From assembly GCA_900770255.1 (NCBI GenBank), contig CAAGJN010000027.1, positions 6,212 through 70,211 of the forward strand: 64,000 nucleotides of DNA, in the 5' to 3' direction. This document shows positions 23,048 to 30,801 of the stretch, piece after piece (the stretch's first letter is position 1; every line of letters starts with the position of its first letter). The notes beneath the pieces were generated by a model. The model had not been told where the DNA came from. It searched no databases and was given only the letters and a program-made list of their open reading frames with translations. Source of the stretch: Clostridia bacterium (lineage in GTDB: Bacteria; Bacillota; Clostridia; Oscillospirales; Acutalibacteraceae). A program made the position numbers and the translations under genes.

Positions 23048-25144
23048 TTATTTTACGCTGAAGAGCAGGTCGCTGTAGGTCGGGAACGGCCAGAACTCCT
23101 TGGCGGTGATCGTCTCAGCCTCGTCGCAGACTGCGCGGAGCGCGTCCATCTTGCCGAGGATCACGTCTCTGATCATATCGGCAGCCTGAGTGACATCCTC
23201 TATCGACTGGAAATCCGCTATCGAGCTGTCGAGATCGGCGGTAGCGGCGTCGATCTTGTCCGCAAGCTCTGAGAGCTTTGCGACAGTCTGAGTCTCATAT
23301 TTGCAGGCAAGTCCCGGTATAGCCGCCTTCTTGGAGGAGAGCGTGTCCGCCAGGCTCTTTGCGTAGCTCTCGACTGCGGGGAGAATCTCCCTCTTCGCCA
23401 TGTCCACCATGGTGAGAGCCTCGATGTTGACGGTCTTTGAATAGTTATCAAGAATTATCTCATAGCGGCTCTGGAGCTCCGCGGGCGAGAATATCTTGTG
23501 GGAAGTGAGCATCCTGACGTTCTTCTCTGCGAGCATGGCGGGCATCGCGTCGGGAGTTGTGCGTAGGTTAAGAAGTCCGCGTTTCTCGGTCGCCTCCTTG
23601 ATCCATGCGTCGTCATAACCGTTGCCGTTGAAGATGATCCTCTTGTGATCCTTGATAGTCTTCTTTATCATTTCGTGGAGAGCAGTCTCGAAATCATCAG
23701 CGTTCTCCAGACGGTCCGCGTAGATCTTGAGCGACTCTGCAACCGCGGCGTTGAGCATGATGTTAGCGCAGGCGATGCTGTTCGACGAGCCGAGCATACG
23801 AAACTCAAACTTATTGCCCGTGAACGCAAAAGGCGAAGTGCGGTTGCGGTCCGTGGTGTCACGGGTGAACTTCGGCAGAACGTGGACGCCGAGCTTCATT
23901 ACCGTCTTTTCGCTGCCGCTGTAGGGCGTGTCGTTCTCGATCGCGTCAAGGACTGCGGTCAGCTCATCGCCGAGGAACATCGAAACAACTGCAGGCGGAG
24001 CCTCGTTAGCGCCGAGGCGGTGGTCGTTGCCGGCGGTAGCGACGGAGAGGCGGAGCAGATCCTGATAATCATCGACGGCCTTGATAACCGCGCAGAGGAA
24101 CAGGAGGAACTGTGCGTTCTCATACGGCGTCTCGCCGGGGGTCAGGAGGTTGACTCCGGTATCGGTAGCCAGCGACCAGTTGTTGTGCTTGCCGGAGCCG
24201 TTGACTCCTGCGAACGGCTTCTCATGGAGCAGGCACACAAGTCCGTGCTTTGCGGCGACCTTCTGCATAATCTCCATGGTGAGCTGATTGTGGTCGGTGG
24301 CGATATTTGTCGTTGTGTAGATGGGGGCGAGCTCATGCTGCGCGGGGGCAACCTCATTGTGCTCAGTCTTTGCAAGCACTCCGAGCTTCCAGAGCTCCTC
24401 GTTGAGATCAGCCATATAGGCCGCAACTCTCGGCTTGATAACGCCGAAATAGTGATCGTCCATCTCCTGACCCTTGGGCGCCTTCGCGCCGAAAAGGGTG
24501 CGTCCGCAGAACACAAGATCCTTGCGCTTCTCATAGAGCTCCTTATCTATGAGGAAATATTCCTGTTCGGGACCGACGGAGGTGCGCACGCACTTGACGT
24601 CGGTGTTGCCGAAAAGCCTGAGAATACGCAGAGCCTGCTTGTTGAGCGCCTGCATGGAGCGCAGGAGCGGGGTCTTTTTATCGAGCGCCTCGCCGCCGTA
24701 GGAGCAGAACGCCGTGGGGATGCACAGGGTCTTATCCTTGATGAAAGCGTAGGAAGTGGGATCCCACGCGGTATAGCCTCTCGCCTCAAAGGTGGCTCTG
24801 AGTCCGCCCGAGGGGAACGAGGAGGCGTCCGGCTCGCCCTTGATGAGCTCCTTGCCTGAGAACTCCATGATAACTCTGCCGTCGGAAGCGGGAGTGATGA
24901 AGCTGTCGTGCTTCTCTGCGGTGATGCCTGTCAGGGGCTGGAACCAGTGGGTGAAATGTGTTGCGCCGTGCTCAACAGCCCAGTCCTTCATCGCGGCCGC
25001 GACGGCATTGGCGACGTCATTGTTGAGACTTGCGCCCTCGTCGATAGTCTTCTTGAGAGACTGGTAAACATCGGCAGAAAGCATTGCTTTCATAACTCTG
25101 TCGTCAAAAACGAGACTTCCGAAATAATCCGATACTGTGCTCAT
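23048..25144 (-). CDS. glnA: Glutamine synthetase type III (GlnN)
   Basis: A 698-residue type III (GSIII) glutamine synthetase, ligating ammonia to glutamate with ATP in the cytoplasm; much longer than the usual 440-470-residue type I. GSIII marks include FTHWFQPLTG, EKHDSFI, the catalytic block KTEHNEVAPAQHELAPIYTTTNIATDHNQL and EKPFAGVNGSGKHNNWSL. Its own promoter and a leader hairpin lie upstream. asnB follows behind a T-box starting within 20 bases of the stop, with no clear terminator between, so read-through is possible. Confidence 0.95.
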   Translation of the reverse strand: MSTVSDYFGSLVFDDRVMKAMLSADVYQSLKKTIDEGASLNNDVANAVAAAMKDWAVEHGATHFTHWFQPLTGITAEKHDSFITPASDGRVIMEFSGKELIKGEPDASSFPSGGLRATFEARGYTAWDPTSYAFIKDKTLCIPTAFCSYGGEALDKKTPLLRSMQALNKQALRILRLFGNTDVKCVRTSVGPEQEYFLIDKELYEKRKDLVFCGRTLFGAKAPKGQEMDDHYFGVIKPRVAAYMADLNEELWKLGVLAKTEHNEVAPAQHELAPIYTTTNIATDHNQLTMEIMQKVAAKHGLVCLLHEKPFAGVNGSGKHNNWSLATDTGVNLLTPGETPYENAQFLLFLCAVIKAVDDYQDLLRLSVATAGNDHRLGANEAPPAVVSMFLGDELTAVLDAIENDTPYSGSEKTVMKLGVHVLPKFTRDTTDRNRTSPFAFTGNKFEFRMLGSSNSIACANIMLNAAVAESLKIYADRLENADDFETALHEMIKKTIKDHKRIIFNGNGYDDAWIKEATEKRGLLNLRTTPDAMPAMLAEKNVRMLTSHKIFSPAELQSRYEIILDNYSKTVNIEALTMVDMAKREILPAVESYAKSLADTLSSKKAAIPGLACKYETQTVAKLSELADKIDAATADLDSSIADFQSIEDVTQAADMIRDVILGKMDALRAVCDEAETITAKEFWPFPTYSDLLFSVK

Positions 25145-25172
25145 AAGTTTATGCGCTCCTTTTCACATTTTT

Positions 25173-25228
25173 CAAGGCAAAAACAAAAACGGCGTCAATG
25201 AACCCAGGGTTCAAAGACGCCGTTGCCT
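25173..25228 (-). promoter_or_regulatory. glnA leader: long terminator-like hairpin
   Basis: The short leader folds almost completely on itself. On the minus strand, outer AAGGCAA/TTGCCTT, then ACGGCGTC/GACGCCGT, then TGAACCC/GGGTTCA; the middle stem is followed by TTTTTGTTTTT. Such a stem plus T-run between promoter and coding start suggests attenuation or antitermination under nitrogen control. An ANTAR-type RNA-binding regulator is one known way clostridia do this; none is encoded in the window. Confidence 0.6.
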
Positions 25229-25239
25229 TCTATGCGCTG

Positions 25240-25269
25240 AATTATACGCGCCGGGGAACGGTTTGTCAA
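25240..25269 (-). promoter_or_regulatory. Promoter of glnA
   Basis: On the minus strand TTGACA (25269-25264), an 18-bp GC-rich spacer and TATAAT (25245-25240). Both boxes match consensus. Confidence 0.85.
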
Positions 25270-25376
25270 GGCGTTTTCTGACAAAAACTTAAATTTGTGC
25301 AAATAGCCGCAAATGTCGGCAAATAAGGCCCGCGTTTATGAGCAAGATGCTTTTGCCGAAAAGACCCGCTTTTTAA

Positions 25377-25405
25377 TTGACAATCCGCACTATATATGAT
25401 AAAAT
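25377..25405 (+). promoter_or_regulatory. Promoter of the pyrG region
   Basis: TTGACA (25377-25382), a 17-bp spacer and TAAAAT (25400-25405), followed about 20 bases later by a terminator-like hairpin. Confidence 0.75.
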
Positions 25406-25425
25406 ACAGCAATAATGAGCAAAGG

Positions 25426-25476
25426 CGTTCATTTCGTGGGGTTAGTGCCCTCTGAATGGACGGTTTTTTATTTTTT
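25426..25476 (+). terminator. Terminator-like leader hairpin upstream of pyrG
   Basis: CGTTCATT pairs with AATGGACG around an inner GGG/CCC stem, followed by TTTTTTATTTTTT (25464-25476). Its place directly behind a strong promoter suggests an attenuator rather than the end of a gene. Confidence 0.65.
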
Positions 25477-25909
25477 AACCGGAAAGGATGAAGTATATGA
25501 AAGCAAAGGGTCAGGTGCGTATTTCGTTCGGCCGCGCAAAAACAGGCTGACTCTGCGCGGCGTCGGTATGACTTAAAAGGAGCCCTACATACCCGGCACA
25601 ACGCACTCCGGAGAAGGTAGATGCTCCCGCGCTTTTGCCGCAGTTGACTGCAATGTCATATTTTTCCGCTTCAGAGCGTCCGCTTTTAGTACAGAATACC
25701 GTAGAAGTGAATGAATGAGGTGTGATATAATATGTATATCGATGTCAAAAGCCTGATCGCTCCGAACCCAAAGCGGCAGTCAGAAATTCGGAGAGCTGCA
25801 TCACGGAGTTTTACCGTCGTTACGCCGGACAGCAAAGACTACCAGCGGCTGTATATCGCAAACCGATAAGAAAAAGTGAAAGAAAGAAACAAATAACGGA
25901 GGGATACTT
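25477..25909 (+). other. Unexplained leader region before pyrG: stacked hairpins and two tiny open frames
   Basis: After the hairpin-T-run there is a 17-codon frame (ATG about 25499, preceded by GGAAAGG) whose stop lies in the loop of a GCCGCGCA/TGCGCGGC hairpin (25532-25562). A GGTATG/CATACC hairpin (25566-25594) with AAAAGGAG in its loop follows. A 45-codon frame (25732-25869, GAGGTG upstream) ends 40 bases before pyrG; its ATG abuts a TATAAT that could be a second promoter. I recognise no domain in either. This may be leader RNA or a decayed gene. Confidence 0.4.
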
Positions 25910-27520
25910 ATGGCAAAATATATATTTGTGACCGGCGGCGTTGTCTCCGGTCTCGGAAAGGGGATAACGGCGGCTTCGCTCGGAAGGATACTCAAGGCAA
26001 GAGGTCTCAAGGTAGCGGCGCAGAAGCTTGACCCTTACATCAACGTCGACCCGGGCACAATGAGCCCCTATCAGCATGGCGAAGTCTACGTCACGGAGGA
26101 CGGCGCCGAGACTGACCTCGACCTCGGCCACTACGAACGTTTTATCGACGAGGACCTCAACAAATACTCGAATCTCACCACCGGCAAGGTCTATTGGAAC
26201 GTACTCAACAAGGAGCGCCGCGGCGAGTATCTCGGCTCGACCGTGCAGGTTATCCCTCACATCACAAATGAAATAAAAGATTTCGTGTACCGCGTCGGCA
26301 AAAAAACTGACGCCGACGTGGTCATCACGGAGATCGGCGGCACTATCGGTGACATTGAATCCCAGCCCTTCCTCGAAGCCGTAAGACAGATATCCCTCGA
26401 GGTAGGACGTGAGAACAGCCTCTTTATCCACGTCACTCTGGTGCCGTTTTTGCGTGGCTCCGACGAGCACAAATCAAAGCCCACTCAGCACTCGGTCAAG
26501 GAGCTGCAGGGCATGGGCATCAACCCGAATATTATCGTTCTTCGCTGCGACGAACCGCTTGAGGAGTCCATCTTTAAAAAGATCTCACTCTTCTGCAACG
26601 TCAAGCCCGACTGCGTTATAGAAAATATCACCCTCCCCTACCTGTATGAGGCCCCGCTCATGCTCGAGAAATCAAACTTCTCCTCGGTCGTCTGCCGCGA
26701 GCTCGGCATCGACGCTCCCGAGCCCGATCTCGGGGAATGGACTGATCTCGTTCACCGCATAAAGAACCGAGAAAAGGAGGTGCACATCGGCCTTGTCGGC
26801 AAGTATGTCCAGCTCCACGACGCCTATCTCTCGGTCGCCGAGGCTCTTCGCCACGCGGGCTACACGCTCAACACACACATCCGCATCAAGTGGATCGACT
26901 CCGAAAACCTGACCGAGTCAAACTATGAGCAGGAGCTCTCCTCTCTCGACGGCATCATCGTTCCCGGCGGCTTCGGCGGCAGAGGTATCGAGGGCATGAT
27001 CCTCGCGGCAAAATATGCGAGGGAAAACAATGTCCCCTACTTCGGAATCTGCCTGGGTATGCAGATCGCCGTTATCGAATATGCGCGCAACGTTGCGGGC
27101 ATCAAGGACGCCCACTCCGGCGAGTTTGATGAGCTCTGCAAGCACAAGGTCATCGACTTCATGCCCGGCCAGAGCGATGATATAGACAAGGGCGGCACGC
27201 TGCGCCTGGGCGCATATCCCTGCGTTATAAAACCCGGCACGACAATGGAGCGCTGCTACGGAAAGACCGAGATCTCCGAGCGTCACCGCCACCGCTATGA
27301 GTTCAACAACGACTATCGGGAGATCCTTATCGAGAACGGGCTTACTCTCTCCGGCCTCTCGCCGGACGGCAGACTCGTTGAAACCGTTGAGCTGACTGAC
27401 CGCCCGTTCCATGTCGGCGTTCAGTATCACCCCGAATTCAAATCCCGTCCCAACAAGGCCCACCCGCTGTTCAAAGGGTTTATAGCGGCTGCACTGAAAA
27501 AAGCTGAGATAGGAGAATAA
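25910..27520 (+). CDS. pyrG: CTP synthase (glutamine-hydrolysing)
   Basis: A 536-residue enzyme converting UTP to CTP with ATP and glutamine. The N-terminal synthetase domain starts KYIFVTGGVVSGLGKGITAASLG (P-loop) and has LDPYINVDPGTMSP and EDGAETDLDLGHYERF. The C-terminal class I glutaminase has the oxyanion strand PGGFGGRG, nucleophile Cys in GICLGMQ, and the His-Glu pair in VQYHPEF. CGGAGGG precedes the ATG. It heads the pyrG-purF-purC-carA-carB cluster; purF starts four bases after the stop. Confidence 0.97.
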   Translation: MAKYIFVTGGVVSGLGKGITAASLGRILKARGLKVAAQKLDPYINVDPGTMSPYQHGEVYVTEDGAETDLDLGHYERFIDEDLNKYSNLTTGKVYWNVLNKERRGEYLGSTVQVIPHITNEIKDFVYRVGKKTDADVVITEIGGTIGDIESQPFLEAVRQISLEVGRENSLFIHVTLVPFLRGSDEHKSKPTQHSVKELQGMGINPNIIVLRCDEPLEESIFKKISLFCNVKPDCVIENITLPYLYEAPLMLEKSNFSSVVCRELGIDAPEPDLGEWTDLVHRIKNREKEVHIGLVGKYVQLHDAYLSVAEALRHAGYTLNTHIRIKWIDSENLTESNYEQELSSLDGIIVPGGFGGRGIEGMILAAKYARENNVPYFGICLGMQIAVIEYARNVAGIKDAHSGEFDELCKHKVIDFMPGQSDDIDKGGTLRLGAYPCVIKPGTTMERCYGKTEISERHRHRYEFNNDYREILIENGLTLSGLSPDGRLVETVELTDRPFHVGVQYHPEFKSRPNKAHPLFKGFIAAALKKAEIGE

Positions 27521-27524
27521 ACAG

Positions 27525-28946
27525 ATGTCAAGCTTACATGAAGAATGCGGAGTTTTCGGAATTTACTCACCCAATCCCTGCCCGGCGGCGGATCTCGTCT
27601 ACTACGGCCTCTATGCCCTGCAGCACAGAGGGCAGGAGAGCTGCGGAATAGTCGTCAACGATGACGGAGTGTTTACTTCATGTAAGGACACCGGCCTCGT
27701 CAACGAGGTCTTTTCGCGCGAGAATTTGCAGAAGCTCCCTCAAGGTAAGATGGCCGTCGGACATGTTCGCTACGGCACGACCGGCGGCAACAGCAGAGCG
27801 AACTGTCAGCCGATCGAGGTCAATCACCAGAAGGGCAAAATGGCGCTCGCCCACAACGGAAATCTGAGCAACGCCTTTGAGCTGCGCAGCGAGCTCGAGC
27901 TAAAGGGAGCTATCTTCCACACGACGAGCGACACCGAGATCATCGCCTACATAGTCACGCAGGAGAGACTCGTGCACCCGTCAATCGAAAAGGCGCTGAG
28001 CAGCGCGATGACGAAGCTCGACGGAGCCTATTCCCTCGTGCTCATGTCGGCGGCAAAGCTGCTCGCCGCGCGGGATCCCTACGGCTTTCGTCCGCTGTGC
28101 TACGGTCAGACGGCTGACGACACCTATATCGTCGCATCCGAGAGCTGCGCGCTCTCGGCGGTCGGCGCGAGCTTTATCCGCGACCTTCTGCCGGGTGAAA
28201 TAATTACCTTTGACGACAGCGGCGTGCACTCAAACACAGAGCACTGCGGCAAAAAGCCGAAGCGCCCGTGCATATTTGAATATATCTACTTTGCAAGACC
28301 CGACTCTGTGATAGACGGCGTGTCAGTCCACGCGGCGAGAAGAAACGCCGGCGCGATACTCTCTCGCACACATCCGGTCGAGGCGGACGTGGTCATCGGC
28401 GTGCCGGATTCCGGCCTTGACGCGGCGCTCGGCTACTCACAGGCGTCGGGCATTCCCTACGGAATAGGCTTTATCAAAAACAAATATATCGGCAGAACGT
28501 TTATTTCACCCGGCCAGGACAAAAGAATAGATCAGGTGCGAATCAAGCTCAGCGCCATAAGCGAGGCTGTCAGCGGCAGGCGCATTGTGCTCATCGACGA
28601 TTCTATTGTGCGCGGTACAACAAGCCGCCAGATAGTCAACCTTCTGCGCGAGGCCGGCGCGAAAGAGGTGCATATGCGCATCTCATCTCCGCCGTTTATG
28701 CACCCGTGCTACTACGGCACGGACATCGACTCGCGAGAGAACCTGATAGCCTGCCACCACTCCGTTGATGAGATTGCCGACATAATCGGCGCGGACTCGC
28801 TGGGCTTTCTGTCCGAAGATGAGCTTTGCAATCTCATCGGCAGCGATGGCTTTTGCAGTGCCTGCTTCAACGGAGAATATCCGACTCCGATCCCGGAAAA
28901 CACCACCAAAGACCGCTTTGAGGCAAAGCTCTCAGAGCGGAAATAA
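27525..28946 (+). CDS. purF: Amidophosphoribosyltransferase
   Basis: A 473-residue enzyme for the first committed step of purine synthesis: PRPP plus glutamine to phosphoribosylamine. The N-terminal EECGVFGIY places the nucleophilic Cys at residue 8, implying removal of a seven-residue propeptide as in the Bacillus type. RYGTTG and AHNGNL are glutaminase residues, and VVLIDDSIVRGTT (here IVLIDDSIVRGTT) is the PRPP site. It is translationally close to pyrG (four bases) and followed 27 bases later by purC. Confidence 0.97.
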   Translation: MSSLHEECGVFGIYSPNPCPAADLVYYGLYALQHRGQESCGIVVNDDGVFTSCKDTGLVNEVFSRENLQKLPQGKMAVGHVRYGTTGGNSRANCQPIEVNHQKGKMALAHNGNLSNAFELRSELELKGAIFHTTSDTEIIAYIVTQERLVHPSIEKALSSAMTKLDGAYSLVLMSAAKLLAARDPYGFRPLCYGQTADDTYIVASESCALSAVGASFIRDLLPGEIITFDDSGVHSNTEHCGKKPKRPCIFEYIYFARPDSVIDGVSVHAARRNAGAILSRTHPVEADVVIGVPDSGLDAALGYSQASGIPYGIGFIKNKYIGRTFISPGQDKRIDQVRIKLSAISEAVSGRRIVLIDDSIVRGTTSRQIVNLLREAGAKEVHMRISSPPFMHPCYYGTDIDSRENLIACHHSVDEIADIIGADSLGFLSEDELCNLIGSDGFCSACFNGEYPTPIPENTTKDRFEAKLSERK

Positions 28947-28973
28947 TAAAAACAAGCGAAAGGAAACTGCGGT

Positions 28974-29675
28974 ATGGAAAAGTTGTATGAAGGCAAGAGC
29001 AAAATTGTTTACAGCTCGGAGGAGCCCGGTACCTGCATAATCAAGTACAAGGACACCGCCACCGCCGGCAACGGCGTCAAAAAAGAGGACCTGCCCGGAA
29101 AGGGAAAGCTCAACGCAGCTATCTCGAACATCATATTTGACTATCTGATGAAAAACGGAGTCAAAACGCATCTTATCAAGGTCATCGACGAGACTACTGT
29201 CCTCGCAAAGAAAGCGGAGATCGTCATGGTCGAGGTCATTGTCAGAAATATCGCAGCAGGCAGCTTTTCAAAGAAATACGGCGTGCCCGAGGGCTCGCCG
29301 CTCAAAAATACCGTCGTCGAGTTCAGCCTCAAGAGCGACGAGCTCGGCGATCCGATGATCAACGACAGCCAGATTACGGCTATCGGCCTTGCGACCCAGG
29401 AGGAGCTCGACGAGCTGCGCGCGACTTCGCTGCACGTTGACGAGCTGATGACGGAGCTCTTTGCAAAGGGCGGCGTGCGTCTGGTCGATTTCAAGCTCGA
29501 GTTCGGCCGCACGGACGACGGAATAGTCCTGTGCGACGAAATCTCACCCGACTCCTGCCGCCTGTGGGATATGGAGACGGACAAAAAGCTTGACAAGGAC
29601 AGATTCCGCCGCGACCTCGGCGACGTGCTCGGCGGCTACAGAGACGTGCTCGCAAGGCTTCAGAGCTCGATCTGA
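28974..29675 (+). CDS. purC: Phosphoribosylaminoimidazole-succinocarboxamide synthase
   Basis: SAICAR synthase of 233 residues, joining CAIR and aspartate with ATP in purine synthesis. YEGKSKIVY (5-13) is the N-terminal ATP-site strand. VEVIVRNIAAGSFSKKYG and DFKLEFG...DEISPDSCRLWD are the family motifs. Full length. GAAAGGAAA precedes the ATG. It lies within the nucleotide cluster, followed 31 bases later by carA. Confidence 0.96.
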   Translation: MEKLYEGKSKIVYSSEEPGTCIIKYKDTATAGNGVKKEDLPGKGKLNAAISNIIFDYLMKNGVKTHLIKVIDETTVLAKKAEIVMVEVIVRNIAAGSFSKKYGVPEGSPLKNTVVEFSLKSDELGDPMINDSQITAIGLATQEELDELRATSLHVDELMTELFAKGGVRLVDFKLEFGRTDDGIVLCDEISPDSCRLWDMETDKKLDKDRFRRDLGDVLGGYRDVLARLQSSI

Positions 29676-29706
29676 CCGGCAAACTTTTGAGGAGTGTGAT
29701 AAATAC

Positions 29707-30801
29707 ATGAGAGCAATAGATCGCAAGATCGTCCTCGAGGACGGCAGCGAATACTACGGTTTCGGCTTCGGCAGTTACACCGACAGAGTGTGCGAGATTG
29801 TTTTCAACACCTCCATGGTCGGCTACCAGGAGATCGTCTCCGATCCGTCATACACCGACCAGATGGTCGTCATGACATATCCGCTGATAGGCAACTACGG
29901 CATTACCGACGACGATTTTGAGTGCAAAAATCCGTCGATCGGCGGCCTTATCGTCTATGACTACAACGACATGCCCTCAAACTTCCGATACACAAAAACC
30001 CTCTCGGAGCTGCTCGAAGAAAACGGGATTCCCGGAATTTCCGGGGTCGACACGAGAAAGCTTACTCGCAGCATCCGCGATCTCGGTTCACGCCGTGTGC
30101 TCATTACTTCCCCCGATATCCCGGCAGAGGTCGCCGTCGAGATCATCAAAAACACTCCCGTGGCGCATGACGCGGTCAGCCGGGTAAGCTGCAAAAAGCG
30201 CTGGTACTCGCGCACGTCGAACCCGCAGTTCAACGTCGTCGCTATCGACTGCGGCATCAAGCTCAACATCGTGCGCAGCCTGAGCCGCTTCGGCTGCAAC
30301 GTCGTCGTAGTGCCCTATGACACGCCGGCCGAGGAAATAGAGTTCATGAAGCCCGACGGGATATTTCTCTCGAACGGCCCCGGCGATCCCGAGGACGTGA
30401 CGCCCGTCATTGAAACCGTTAAAAAGCTCCGCGGCAAATATCCGATCTTCGGCATCTGCCTCGGCCATCAGATAATCTCGCTCGCCTACGGCGCAAAGAC
30501 CTACAAGCTCAAGTTCGGCCACCGCGGCGGAAACCACCCGGTCATGAACCTTGCAAACAAAAAGATAGAGATAACCTCGCAGAACCACAGCTACGCCGTT
30601 GACTCCAAGAGCGTCGAGGGCACCGATCTCGAGATCACGCACATCAACCTGCTCGACAACACCGTCGAGGGCGTCAGGTGCGAAAAGGATCTCGTGTTCA
30701 GCGTCCAGTACCATCCCGAGAGCGCGCCCGGTCCGCAGGACAGCAGCTATCTGTTCGGGCAGTTTATCGACTACATGAAGGAGGCAAAGAAACGTGCCTA
30801 A
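29707..30801 (+). CDS. carA: Carbamoyl-phosphate synthase small subunit
   Basis: A 364-residue glutaminase subunit passing ammonia to CarB for arginine and pyrimidine synthesis. The N-terminal CPSase domain (VLEDGSEYYGFGFG..., NTSMVGYQEI) is followed by a class I glutaminase with the nucleophile Cys in GICLGHQ and His-Glu in VQYHPES. ATG 29707 has TGAGGAGTG upstream; longer in-frame starts overlap purC. The carB GTG lies eight bases inside its 3' end, so the subunits are translationally coupled. Confidence 0.96.
   Translation: MRAIDRKIVLEDGSEYYGFGFGSYTDRVCEIVFNTSMVGYQEIVSDPSYTDQMVVMTYPLIGNYGITDDDFECKNPSIGGLIVYDYNDMPSNFRYTKTLSELLEENGIPGISGVDTRKLTRSIRDLGSRRVLITSPDIPAEVAVEIIKNTPVAHDAVSRVSCKKRWYSRTSNPQFNVVAIDCGIKLNIVRSLSRFGCNVVVVPYDTPAEEIEFMKPDGIFLSNGPGDPEDVTPVIETVKKLRGKYPIFGICLGHQIISLAYGAKTYKLKFGHRGGNHPVMNLANKKIEITSQNHSYAVDSKSVEGTDLEITHINLLDNTVEGVRCEKDLVFSVQYHPESAPGPQDSSYLFGQFIDYMKEAKKRA

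Noticed and set aside
25406..25480. Bacillus-type reiterative transcription control of pyrG.
   Set aside because: The predicted transcript start is A-rich, not GGGC, so the slippage mechanism cannot operate as described in Bacillus.
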